From Deltaproteobacteria bacterium (GTDB lineage Bacteria; Desulfobacterota; Desulfobulbia; Desulfobulbales; BM004), in the NCBI GenBank assembly GCA_019312685.1, contig JAFDCR010000231.1:1-9777 (forward strand): 9,777 bases of DNA, in the 5' to 3' direction. Position 1 is the stretch's first letter, and the number at the start of each line of letters is the position of its first letter. Shown piece by piece: positions 1 to 6,357 of this stretch. The notes below the pieces were generated by a model. It was not told the origin of the DNA and ran no database searches. It saw only the letters and a program-made list of their open reading frames with translations. A program made the position numbers and the translations under genes.

Positions 1-475
1 GGTAGAGGCCCATCTCTTTGGATATATCTATGCCCTGCTGCCAGCCTTTGCGGAAATCATGGTAGTAGAAAGAGATTTTGTGTTCCTCAGCCAGCTGCTC
101 CGCCTTTTGACGGATCAGTTCATGGTTCTGGTAGCGGCTGTACAGCAGGGTTGTGGTAAAGGCATCTGCCCGTACCTTTTTTGCCTGCTCTACTGCTTCA
201 AGCAGCCGCATGTCGTAGCAGATATTGCAGCGTTTATCTTCGTTGAAAACCACCTGGCGCAGGTAATCCCTCAAACCATATTCAGGCTGATAATCAACCT
301 GCAGATTCTTTTGGGAGGCCAGCTTCTTCACCGCTTCAAGACGTTTCTTGAATTCCTGGAATGGATGGATATTGGGGTTAAAGAAAAAACCGCGTACCTT
401 GATGCCTTCAGACTTGAACACTTCAAGGGGATAGACGGTACAGGGCCCGCAGCAGATGTGAAGTAAAACACTCAT
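1..475 (-). CDS. queH: Epoxyqueuosine reductase QueH (DUF208), C-terminus cut by window edge
   Basis: QueH carries out the last step of queuosine synthesis, reducing epoxyqueuosine in tRNA to queuosine, in the cytoplasm. Reading the minus strand from the ATG at 475 gives 158 residues with no stop before the edge. The start MSVLLHICCGPC carries the family Cys-Cys-x-x-Cys signature (Cys8, Cys9, Cys12), and a second pair lies at Cys83 and Cys86 in KRCNICYDMRL. These cysteines are known in the family to bind iron-sulfur and metal centres. TTTLLYSRYQNHELI (residues 107-121) and the YYHDFRKGW segment (137-145) also fit the family. The expected C-terminal cysteine motif lies outside the window. No clear Shine-Dalgarno sequence precedes the start. 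The gene follows aroA on the same strand, but the 410-bp repeat-bearing gap argues for separate transcription. Partial only because of the window edge. Confidence 0.93.
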   Translation of the reverse strand, partial: MSVLLHICCGPCTVYPLEVFKSEGIKVRGFFFNPNIHPFQEFKKRLEAVKKLASQKNLQVDYQPEYGLRDYLRQVVFNEDKRCNICYDMRLLEAVEQAKKVRADAFTTTLLYSRYQNHELIRQKAEQLAEEHKISFYYHDFRKGWQQGIDISKEMGLY

Positions 476-496
476 TTTCAAACACTTCGTTCAACT

Positions 497-524
497 TTCA
501 GCAATCAGCATTCAGCGGTCAGCT
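497..524. repeat. Tandem heptamer repeat, four units of NTCAGCN
   Basis: Four consecutive 7-bp units, TTCAGCA, ATCAGCA, TTCAGCG and GTCAGCT, share the core TCAGC in perfect 7-bp register. Two similar units (TAGCTTT, CAGCTTT) occur at 769-782 beyond the neighbouring repeat element. It starts 21 bp upstream of the queH start codon, so it lies in the queH leader or promoter. Similar degenerate heptamer arrays are common between genes in several bacterial groups; their function is unknown to me. Confidence 0.75.
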
Positions 525-603
525 ACCAGGTATTAGGTTATTAGAGCTCAAAGTGTTTTTATTAACCACGGACGGACACGGACTTTTCACAGGACAAAAG
601 GTC

Positions 604-632
604 TGTTCGTTGTGCGACCTGCACAACGAACA
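604..632. other. Perfect 12-bp hairpin inside the intergenic element
   Basis: TGTTCGTTGTGC (604-615) and GCACAACGAACA (621-632) are perfect inverted repeats around the 5-nt loop GACCT. No T-run follows on either strand, so it is not an intrinsic terminator. Confidence 0.85.
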
Positions 633-665
633 AGTTGTCACCCTTCAAGTATTAACAATTTGTTT

Positions 666-677
666 CCGCGTAAGCGG
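666..677. other. Short CCGC/GCGG hairpin with a GTAA loop
   Basis: CCGC (666-669) and GCGG (674-677) enclose GTAA, which as RNA would be a GNRA-type tetraloop. The stem is only 4 bp, so it means little on its own. It lies between two strong hairpins. A competing pairing of GTCACC (637-642) with GGTGAC (676-681) is also possible. Confidence 0.4.
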
Positions 678-684
678 TGACGCT

Positions 685-713
685 ATATCATTTGCCAAGT
701 CAACAAATGATAT
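685..713. other. Perfect 10-bp hairpin inside the intergenic element
   Basis: ATATCATTTG (685-694) and CAAATGATAT (704-713) are perfect inverted repeats with a 9-nt loop. The right stem runs directly into the first unit of the 10-bp tandem repeat. No T-run makes it a terminator. Confidence 0.8.
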
Positions 714-749
714 GTCTGTTTCTGTCTGTCTTTGTCCGTGTATGTCTGT
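714..749. repeat. 10-bp periodic tandem repeat, four GTCYGT units
   Basis: GTCTGT at 714-719 and 724-729, GTCCGT at 734-739 and GTCTGT at 744-749 are spaced exactly 10 bp apart, close to one helical turn. The mirror-image unit ACGGAC appears twice at 568 and 578 with the same spacing on the other side of the element. Confidence 0.8.
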
Positions 750-885
750 GATAAAATAATCCTTTTTTTAGCTTTCAGCTTTAATTCCCTTTGAAACTTT
801 GACCCGTTTTCGTCATACGAGACGTTACGACAATGAAAATGAACATTCAAAATAAAAAAAAATTATTGCAACCGATAAAGCTACA

Positions 886-2160
886 TCACTTATAAAGAAG
901 TGCAAACCGATCCCAGAAATCCGGAAAGGACTTGGCCACACATCCCTCACCCTTTATCTTCACACCCGGCACCGCCAGACCTGCCACTGCAAAGCTCATG
1001 GCAATCCGGTGGTCATTGTACGTCTCAATCTCAGCCCCATGCATGGGGGTATCCGGATCCTTGCCTTCGATAATCAGGGCATCATCGAGTTCCTGCACCC
1101 TGGCTCCCATTTTTGCCAGCTCCACTGCCACGACATGGAGCCGATCGCACTCCTTGATCCGCAGATGGGCGATATTCTTTATGGTGGTCCTGCCCCTTGC
1201 CTGGGAGGCGACAACCGCAAGGGTCGGCACCACATCAGGCATGCCAGCCATATCTATGGTGATGCCCTTAAGCTCTTCAGGACCGCTGACGGTCAGGCCT
1301 TCACCTGTCTTGTTGACCTGACATCCCATTCGGGCCAGAAGAGCGACAAAGGCGGCATCGCCCTGCATGGAAGGGACCGGAACGTTGGGAACAGTTACCT
1401 CGCCGCCGGTTACCGCGGCGGCGGCATAAAAATAGGAGGCGTTGGAGGCATCACCTTCTATGGCGTACTCCCTGGCTTTATAAATCCCCTGAGGAATTGT
1501 AAAGCTGTTCAATGTTTCATTGGCTTCTACCCTGATACCGAAGGATTCCATCACGGCCAGGGTCATTATGACATAAGGCAGCGACAATATTTCCCCTTCA
1601 ACGTTAAGTTCTGCCTGCTGCCTGGCGTAGGGCCCGACCAGGAGAAGCGAGGAGAGATACTGACTGCTTTTTCCCTCAGGCAGAACCGTTTTGCCGCCCG
1701 ACAGACCGTTGGCCTTAAGAAGCAAGGGTGGACAGCCGCTGTCATTAATACTGGCAATATCAACACCCCAGCCCTGGAGGGCCTGCATCAGGGGCATAAT
1801 CGGCCTTTCCGCCATCCTTTCATCACCGGTAATCTGAAAGTTGCCGGAGCCCAAGGCGGCAACCGAAGTGAGAAACCTGGTCGCCGTTCCGTTATTGCCC
1901 AGGAATATTTCCTTATCCGGGGTGGCGATCCGGCCTGAGTTGCCCTGTACCGTCCACTTATCAGTACCCTTTTCAATTGTTACTCCCATCTGTTCAAGGG
2001 CTGCAGCAGTATATCGCGTATCCTCGCTTTCGAGGGGGCCGATCAGGGTGCTTACACCGTCTGCCAGGGCGGCGGCAATCAGGGCCCGCTGGGTTATGGA
2101 CTTGGAACCTGGAACATTGACAATGGCACTGATATTGGAAATTTGCGTGATTTCTTTCAT
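886..2160 (-). CDS. aroA: 3-phosphoshikimate 1-carboxyvinyltransferase (EPSP synthase)
   Basis: This cytoplasmic enzyme transfers the enolpyruvyl group of PEP to shikimate 3-phosphate, step 6 of the shikimate pathway. At 424 residues it is full length (E. coli AroA is 427). Visible signatures are PGSKSITQR (residues 17-25, with the Lys-Ser...Arg substrate-binding set), GNNGTATRFL (88-97), AERP (117-120), SSQYLSSLL (165-173), GDASNASYF (236-244), the MPDVVP loop with catalytic Asp309, RIKECDRL with catalytic Glu337 (334-341), NDHRIAMSFA (382-391) and Lys410 in AKSFPDF. The residue matching E. coli Pro101 is Phe96. It is the last gene of the aro run, 31 bp after aroK. The leader on the coding strand has a run of eight T and only a distant GAGGAT, so translation initiation may be weak or coupled. 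A long open frame on the opposite strand (1009-1938) is a shadow. Confidence 0.98.
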   Translation of the reverse strand: MKEITQISNISAIVNVPGSKSITQRALIAAALADGVSTLIGPLESEDTRYTAAALEQMGVTIEKGTDKWTVQGNSGRIATPDKEIFLGNNGTATRFLTSVAALGSGNFQITGDERMAERPIMPLMQALQGWGVDIASINDSGCPPLLLKANGLSGGKTVLPEGKSSQYLSSLLLVGPYARQQAELNVEGEILSLPYVIMTLAVMESFGIRVEANETLNSFTIPQGIYKAREYAIEGDASNASYFYAAAAVTGGEVTVPNVPVPSMQGDAAFVALLARMGCQVNKTGEGLTVSGPEELKGITIDMAGMPDVVPTLAVVASQARGRTTIKNIAHLRIKECDRLHVVAVELAKMGARVQELDDALIIEGKDPDTPMHGAEIETYNDHRIAMSFAVAGLAVPGVKIKGEGCVAKSFPDFWDRFALLYK

Positions 2161-2191
2161 AATTGAATTAAAAAAAATTCATCCTCACAAC

Positions 2192-2698
2192 TTAATGTCT
2201 GCATATTGCAAGAATGGCGTCAGCAACCTGTTCAGGCGTCATCTCGTCCGTATTGATTGTGTGCTGCGCCGCCTCACTGTACAACGGGATTCTGCGATCG
2301 AGCACTTCCGCCACTTCGTCGGTAAAACTCTTGCCCTCGGTCAGGGCCGGCCTCTCGGTGCCGTCGGCAATCCGGCTGACAATAACATCCACCGAAGCCT
2401 GCAGCCAGAAAACAACTCCGTTGGCGCGCAGGGCCGGGATATTTTCAGGCCGTTCGATGACTCCGCCGCCGCAGTCAACAATTATATTGTCCCGCCGGGC
2501 CAGTTCCTTCGCCACCTCAGTTTCCAGGTCCCGGAACTTGGGCCAGCCGTTTTGTTCCACGAATTCGGGAATCGAGCTGCCCGCCTTTTTTACTATCTCC
2601 TCATCCATGCTGATGGTTTCCCGGTTCAGCTTCCGGGCCAGCAGCTCACCGACCACGCTTTTGCCGGTGCCGCGATATCCGATTAAAACTATATTCAT
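2192..2698 (-). CDS. aroK: Shikimate kinase
   Basis: This enzyme phosphorylates shikimate at the 3-hydroxyl with ATP, step 5 of the shikimate pathway, in the cytoplasm. The 168 residues are the usual size. Walker A is GYRGTGKS (residues 7-14). Asp32 in SMDEEI matches the second Asp of the common Asp-x-Asp shikimate-binding motif, while the first position is Ser30. FRDLE (55-59) and CGGGVIERPEN (76-86) supply further substrate-binding residues, and the lid Arg is in TERPAL (Arg116). RRIPLY (135-140) is the usual C-terminal Arg segment. The start codon overlaps the aroE stop by 4 bp (ATGA), which points to translational coupling. Whether it should be called aroK or aroL cannot be decided from the sequence, and aroK is the default name. 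Confidence 0.97.
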   Translation of the reverse strand: MNIVLIGYRGTGKSVVGELLARKLNRETISMDEEIVKKAGSSIPEFVEQNGWPKFRDLETEVAKELARRDNIIVDCGGGVIERPENIPALRANGVVFWLQASVDVIVSRIADGTERPALTEGKSFTDEVAEVLDRRIPLYSEAAQHTINTDEMTPEQVADAILAICRH

Positions 2699-3564
2699 GA
2701 TGAAAGCTTCTCCATAACTACCCGCCGCATCAATTCCTCCGGGGCTTCTCCACCTGAAAAACGTTCAAACTGCAGGATAGCCTGGTTGATAAACATCTCG
2801 ACCCCGGAAATCACCTTCAGTCCCTTGGTCTTGGCCTGAAGGAGCATTTTCGTTTCAAGAGGGTTATAGACCACGTCAAACACCACCTGTCCCGGCCTGA
2901 ACAGTTCTGCAGGCACCAAGGTGGCATCTTCCTTGGGGTGCATACCCACCGGCGTACAGTTGACAATCAGGTCAGCACCTGCCATGTGTTCCGTCACTGT
3001 CTCAGGATTAAGTCTGCCGGGCTCAATGGCCGCCTCGGTGCCGCTCTCAAGGTCACTGGCAAGACTGAATAGAAGTTTCTCATTGATGTCCAGAAGCGTC
3101 AGCATGCCTATAGCGCCCTTCTGCGCCAGGGTAAAGGCAATGGCCCGCGCCGCTCCCCCGGCTCCCAGCATGAGGACATTTTTCCCCTTCAGCTCGACAC
3201 CGGCATCGGTGATTGCCTTCAACGCCCCCGGACCGTCAGTATTAAAGCCGATCAGTTTCCCGTCCTCCTTGACCACCGTATTAATTGAGCCGATGAAACG
3301 GTCAACATCCGGGATCTCGTCAACATACTCCATCACCTCTATCTTATGGGGGATGGTGACGCTCATGCCGCGAAAATTGTCCAGGGCCCGCATGCCGGCC
3401 ATGGCGCCTTTGACATCTTCAACCTGGAAAGCGACATAGATGCAGTCAAGATTCAGCGCCACAAAGGCACTGTTATGGATCGCCGGCGACATACTGTGTG
3501 ATACCGGATTGCCGATTAAGGCATAGACCCTGGTCTGGGGATTTATTGATGTTCGTTCCTGCAT
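2695..3564 (-). CDS. aroE: Shikimate dehydrogenase
   Basis: This enzyme reduces 3-dehydroshikimate to shikimate with a nicotinamide cofactor, step 4 of the pathway. The 289 residues are slightly longer than the common ~270. The shikimate-binding start is IGNPVSHSMSPAIHN (17-31, Ser23 and Ser25). Lys74 in VTIPHK and Asp110 in GFNTDG are the catalytic pair. Asn95 lies in GSINTV. The Rossmann loop GAGGAAR is at 134-140. VNCTPVGM (201-208), DVVYNPLETKML (230-241) and FINQAILQF (259-267) complete the family pattern. After the second Rossmann strand the sequence reads LLDINEK rather than the common NRT/NRS NADP motif, so NAD use is possible. GGAGGAG lies 11 nt before the ATG. It follows aroD by 36 bp and overlaps aroK by 4 bp. 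Confidence 0.98.
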   Translation of the reverse strand: MQERTSINPQTRVYALIGNPVSHSMSPAIHNSAFVALNLDCIYVAFQVEDVKGAMAGMRALDNFRGMSVTIPHKIEVMEYVDEIPDVDRFIGSINTVVKEDGKLIGFNTDGPGALKAITDAGVELKGKNVLMLGAGGAARAIAFTLAQKGAIGMLTLLDINEKLLFSLASDLESGTEAAIEPGRLNPETVTEHMAGADLIVNCTPVGMHPKEDATLVPAELFRPGQVVFDVVYNPLETKMLLQAKTKGLKVISGVEMFINQAILQFERFSGGEAPEELMRRVVMEKLSS

Positions 3565-3600
3565 TGTTGGGTAAACTCCTCCATTTATTGAGAAATAATT

Positions 3601-4311
3601 TTATCTTTCCTGGGCAAAGATCTTCAGCATGGCATGAAGTGTGGACACCCCGATCTGACCGGGCGCGGTTTCCTCGCCGCCGTCAGGGGCTGCATAGGTC
3701 ATATAGCCTCCCAGCCTTAAGGTTGCCAGCCTGCTGATCATGCCGCTGGGTCCCATGCAGAAGGCAATAAGGGGAAAATTGTTTTCCACTGCCATGGTTT
3801 GAAGGTTCAAGACCCTGAGTACATCATTATAATTATCGGCCATGGTGACGATTTTACCGATATGGGCTCCGGATTCCATCTGCTGCTGCAGAATCTCCCC
3901 CAATTCTTCACTGGAAGGGGTTCCGGTAAAATCGTGCCAGGATATGATCATCCCGGTCTGATCATGCTGCAGCAATGCATCCAGGGCCTCGGCCCTTAAC
4001 TCCGGCGATGTTTTCAGTTCAAGATCAACCAGGGCACAGTCGTTTTTTATCGCCTTGAGCAGCAGCGCCACCCGCTCCCCTTCCGGGCCTTTAAAGCCGC
4101 CGCCCTCCCAGACAGGCCGGTTGGTAAACAGCACAGGCCTGGTGAGCTGCCTGATGAAAGGCTCGATCTCCGGTGCAACAAGCCTGTCCAGTCGGATTTC
4201 AACGACATCTGCATAGTCCTCGGACTGTTTCGCCATTGCAACTGCTTCCGGGATTTTTTCACAGGCAATTGAAACACAGATACCCGCCGGGGAAGCAAGC
4301 TCCATTTTCAA
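3601..4311 (-). CDS. aroD: Type I 3-dehydroquinate dehydratase
   Basis: Dehydrates 3-dehydroquinate to 3-dehydroshikimate through a lysine Schiff base, step 3 of the shikimate pathway. Family marks, numbered from the TTG at 4311, are EIRLDRL (39-45, substrate-binding Glu and Arg), ISWHDFTGTPS with the catalytic His (His126), IGKIVTM with the Schiff-base Lys (Lys153), FCMGPSGMISRL (185-196) and APDGGEETAPGQIG (208-221). Start choice: AAGGAG at 4320-4325 (minus strand) lies 8 nt before the TTG at 4311 and 14 nt before an ATG at 4305, so TTG gives the better spacing and a 236-residue protein. The ATG start would give 234. A longer TTG-started frame to 4353 has no such support. It begins the run of four aro genes, 65 bp after the YkgJ-type gene. 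Confidence 0.96.
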   Translation of the reverse strand: MKMELASPAGICVSIACEKIPEAVAMAKQSEDYADVVEIRLDRLVAPEIEPFIRQLTRPVLFTNRPVWEGGGFKGPEGERVALLLKAIKNDCALVDLELKTSPELRAEALDALLQHDQTGMIISWHDFTGTPSSEELGEILQQQMESGAHIGKIVTMADNYNDVLRVLNLQTMAVENNFPLIAFCMGPSGMISRLATLRLGGYMTYAAPDGGEETAPGQIGVSTLHAMLKIFAQER

Positions 4312-4376
4312 CTCTTGTTCTCCTTGTATTTTTTTAACTGGGCAAACCAACAACTATTATTTCAAGGTTAAACACA

Positions 4377-5114
4377 CTATTCCATCAACATGAAGTTGTC
4401 AATCAGATCGCCGAAAGTCTGCTTCTCTGCTGCTTGCTTTTTAAGCTGGAGCAGGAGAGCATGTACAATCCTTGCCTCATGCGGCTCAAGAAGAAAACCT
4501 GGCGCCGGCTGGGCGGCCAGCAGGTTTCCTGAATCGCCTGTGCCTTCCTTTTTTAGCAGATAGGATAGAATATCCGCCATATTGGCCCAGTATCCCCCGT
4601 CGCTGTTTAAATGTTCGATGATCTGGGTAAAAACCGTGTTGACTGCAAGGTGGACGGGCGCCATTTCCGCCGCCCTGTTCTCTGAGCACCGTACAAGTGA
4701 GCCGAAGCTTCTGCAGCCGAAGGGGCGCACCTCATATATGGAACAGATATTATCCTCAAGAAAAACACATGGGGTAAAATCCCAGCTTCCCGCGCCAGCC
4801 GCGTCAATCTCCTCCTGGGCCAGGCAGGCCCTGGCATACTGGTTCGTTGTTACTGCAGGCTTGTTTTTTCCAGGAACGGTCTCTGAGAGTTTTTCATTCA
4901 GCCAGGTTCTTTTTTTTCTACGCTTGATAAAATCAAGAATCACCTCACCTTCAAGGCATGTCATGCAGACACTCTGGGTGCAGCAGGCTGCGCAGCCTTT
5001 ACGGCAAGCCAGCGGTACTCTCTTAATCCAGCGGGAATAAACACCATAGGCAGTATTCAGCAGTTCTTTTTTCCGGGGCGTATCGGCCGGCACCCTTGAT
5101 TTGCGTATATTCAT
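4377..5114 (-). CDS. YkgJ-family cysteine-cluster protein (predicted Fe-S or zinc binding)
   Basis: 245 residues with the family pattern of conserved cysteines: Cys37, Cys41, Cys44 and Cys45 in ACRKGCAACC, Cys50 and Cys53 just after, then CVFLEDNICSIYEVRPFGCRSFGS (split by sight at residues 116-139, cysteines 116, 124, 134). Further cysteines lie at 97 and 143. YkgJ-type (CxxxCxxCC) proteins are annotated as putative zinc- or iron-chelating and some relatives take part in metal handling, but no reaction is established for this one. No signal peptide or membrane segment is seen; the N-terminus is basic. The start overlaps the stop of the DUF1232 gene by 4 bp (ATGA), so the two are likely co-translated. 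The C-terminal ~100 residues show no motif I recognise. Function unknown. Confidence 0.88.
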   Translation of the reverse strand: MNIRKSRVPADTPRKKELLNTAYGVYSRWIKRVPLACRKGCAACCTQSVCMTCLEGEVILDFIKRRKKRTWLNEKLSETVPGKNKPAVTTNQYARACLAQEEIDAAGAGSWDFTPCVFLEDNICSIYEVRPFGCRSFGSLVRCSENRAAEMAPVHLAVNTVFTQIIEHLNSDGGYWANMADILSYLLKKEGTGDSGNLLAAQPAPGFLLEPHEARIVHALLLQLKKQAAEKQTFGDLIDNFMLME

Positions 5115-5371
5115 TGATTACGACCAAACACTTTTCTTCTTACCCTGTCAATCACCTCTCCGGGAACCATTCGCAGGGCCAGAGCTATAACAAATGATGC
5201 TATCGCCAGGTCATCCAACCAACCGAGGAGGGGAATTGTATCGGAAATAAAATCAACCGGGACAATCAGGTATAAAAGACCGATACACAGGATAAGTTTT
5301 ACATACCAGGGTGTCTGCCGGTCGAATAGGATCAACAGGTAATACCTGAGCCTTTGAAGAAAACTGCCCAT
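5111..5371 (-). CDS. DUF1232 (YkvA-type) small membrane protein
   Basis: 86 residues. A hydrophobic stretch at about 23-42 leads into the family signature YLIVPVDFISDTIPLLGWLDD (residues 34-54; key residues Pro38, Asp40, Asp44, Pro47, Gly50, Asp53, Asp54), followed by a second hydrophobic helix at about 55-68. Two membrane segments in a hairpin are likely. The molecular function of DUF1232 is unknown to me. The C-terminus is strongly basic (DRVRRKVFGRNQ). It lies 59 bp after pyrD and overlaps the next gene by 4 bp. No strong Shine-Dalgarno sequence is visible. A perfect 10-bp palindrome CAGTATACTG (5418-5427) lies in the leader. Confidence 0.88.
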   Translation of the reverse strand: MGSFLQRLRYYLLILFDRQTPWYVKLILCIGLLYLIVPVDFISDTIPLLGWLDDLAIASFVIALALRMVPGEVIDRVRRKVFGRNQ

Positions 5372-5430
5372 CTTATTGAAAAGTTATCCGTCTGATATAA
5401 ATGAAATGAATAGGGTGCAGTATACTGAGT

Positions 5431-6357
5431 TCAACTTTTCCTGGCCCTGCCGATCATTTCTTCTATGGATGCAAATCCTTTTTTAACCATGTACGATTCA
5501 ATGCCTTGAATAATTTCTTCTGCAGCCCTGGGATTAATAAAATTCGCTGTCCCGACCTGGACCGCTTTTGCCCCTGCAAGGAGAAATTCTATTGCATCCT
5601 CAGGTGAGCTGATCCCCCCGATTCCTATTACTGGGATAGAGACACTCTCGGCCGTCTGCCAGACCATGCGCAGGGCGACCGGCTTGATTGCCGGACCGGA
5701 CAAGCCGCCGAAAACATTGGCTAATTTTGGCCTGCATGACTCTATATCAATCGCCATTGCCAGGATAGTATTGATCAAAGATACCGCATCTGCTCCTCCA
5801 TCTTCAACCGCCCTGGCGATCAGGGAAATGTCGGTTACATTGGGGGACAGCTTGACGATGACAGGACGGTTGAAGTGTTGACAGACAGCATGAGTAACTT
5901 TATGCGCCATCTCCGGATCCGTGCCAAAGGCAACCCCTCCCTGTTTCACATTGGGACAGGAGATGTTGACCTCTATTGCGGCAATCCTTTCTTCATCATT
6001 CAGACGGGCGGCAAGCTCCTGGTATTCCTCAACCGTATCACCAAGAATATTGACAATGAGTGGTGTTTCAATTGCATCAAAAAACGGCAGTTTCTCGGAA
6101 AAGAATCTTTCCAGACCGACATTTGCCAGGCCGATGGCATTAAGCAGGCCGCAGGCAGTCTCTGCTATTCTCTGGGGAGGATTCCCCTGCCTGGGAAGCA
6201 GTGATATGCCTTTAACAATAATTGCCCCGAGCCGATGCAGATTGACCAGCGAACTGAACTCCTCACCATACCCGAAGGTGCCGGAGGCGGTCATTACCGG
6301 GTTGCTCAACCGCAGGGAACCGATATCAACATTCATTTTAGGAGACTCTACAGCCAT
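5431..6357 (-). CDS. pyrD: Dihydroorotate dehydrogenase class 1B, catalytic subunit
   Basis: FMN subunit of the NAD-dependent enzyme that oxidises dihydroorotate to orotate in pyrimidine synthesis; it works in a complex with PyrK. The 308 residues match the class 1B length. Motifs in order are NPVMTASGTFGYG (19-31), IVKG with Lys49, LLNAIGLANVG (71-81), EVNISCPN with the catalytic Cys134, VIVKLSPN with Lys169, LINT (194-197), GGLSGPAIKP (217-226), VIGIGGIS (243-250) and AVQVGTANF (265-273). Cysteine as the active-site base and the adjacent pyrK place it in class 1B rather than the membrane-bound class 2 with serine. The ATG at 6357 overlaps the pyrK stop by 10 bp and is preceded by GAGG 4 nt upstream. 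A second ATG at 6336 has no ribosome binding site. Confidence 0.98.
   Translation of the reverse strand: MAVESPKMNVDIGSLRLSNPVMTASGTFGYGEEFSSLVNLHRLGAIIVKGISLLPRQGNPPQRIAETACGLLNAIGLANVGLERFFSEKLPFFDAIETPLIVNILGDTVEEYQELAARLNDEERIAAIEVNISCPNVKQGGVAFGTDPEMAHKVTHAVCQHFNRPVIVKLSPNVTDISLIARAVEDGGADAVSLINTILAMAIDIESCRPKLANVFGGLSGPAIKPVALRMVWQTAESVSIPVIGIGGISSPEDAIEFLLAGAKAVQVGTANFINPRAAEEIIQGIESYMVKKGFASIEEMIGRARKS

Larger units (their letters stand above)
565..752. repeat. 188-bp intergenic element with inverted 10-bp-repeat arms (MITE- or REP-like candidate)
   Basis: The left arm ACCACGGACGGACACGGAC (565-583) and the right arm (734-752, read on the minus strand) match at 15 of 19 positions and are inverted. 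Both arms are built from a 10-bp period: ACGGAC at 568 and 578 on the left, and GTCTGT, GTCTGT, GTCCGT, GTCTGT at 714, 724, 734 and 744 on the right. Three hairpins lie between them. No transposase gene or clear target-site duplication is seen. It could be a non-autonomous mobile element, a REP-type palindrome cluster or a structured RNA; the sequence alone does not decide. Confidence 0.55.
476..885. other. 410-bp intergenic region between queH and aroA, repeat-rich
   Basis: No convincing gene is present. From left to right it holds a heptamer repeat array (497-524), a 188-bp element bounded by inverted 10-bp repeats with three internal hairpins (565-752), two further heptamer-like units (769-782), and an AT-rich tail with a run of nine A at 854-862. 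An open 68-codon frame across the element (553-759) has low-complexity content set by the repeats and no Shine-Dalgarno sequence, so I do not call it a gene. The promoter of queH should lie here, but no good -35/-10 pair was found. Confidence 0.7.

Noticed and set aside
565..752. Integron attC site or CRISPR fragment
   Set aside because: The arms lack the attC core ends (RYYYAAC / GTTRRRY), and the 10-bp repeats have no spacers of CRISPR size.
553..759. 68-codon plus-strand frame over the intergenic repeat element
   Set aside because: Its content follows from the repeats and hairpins, it has no ribosome binding site, and it matches nothing I recognise.
845..885. Intrinsic terminator after aroA
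   Set aside because: A nine-T run lies 24 nt past the stop on the coding strand, but I find only a 4-bp AT stem before it, too weak to call.
1009..1938. 309-codon open frame on the plus strand
   Set aside because: It lies wholly antisense to aroA, whose motifs are intact, and its translation shows no recognisable domain. It is a shadow frame.
2164..2180. Terminator in the aroK-aroA gap
   Set aside because: GAATT/AATTC around a run of T gives only a weak 5-bp stem, and no stable hairpin precedes the T-run.
1841..2686. 281-codon plus-strand frame across the aroK-aroA junction
   Set aside because: Antisense to two certain genes and without family motifs or a ribosome binding site.
4312..4353. 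N-terminal extension of AroD from the TTG at 4353
   Set aside because: The added residues are not family-like and include the ribosome binding site of the internal start.
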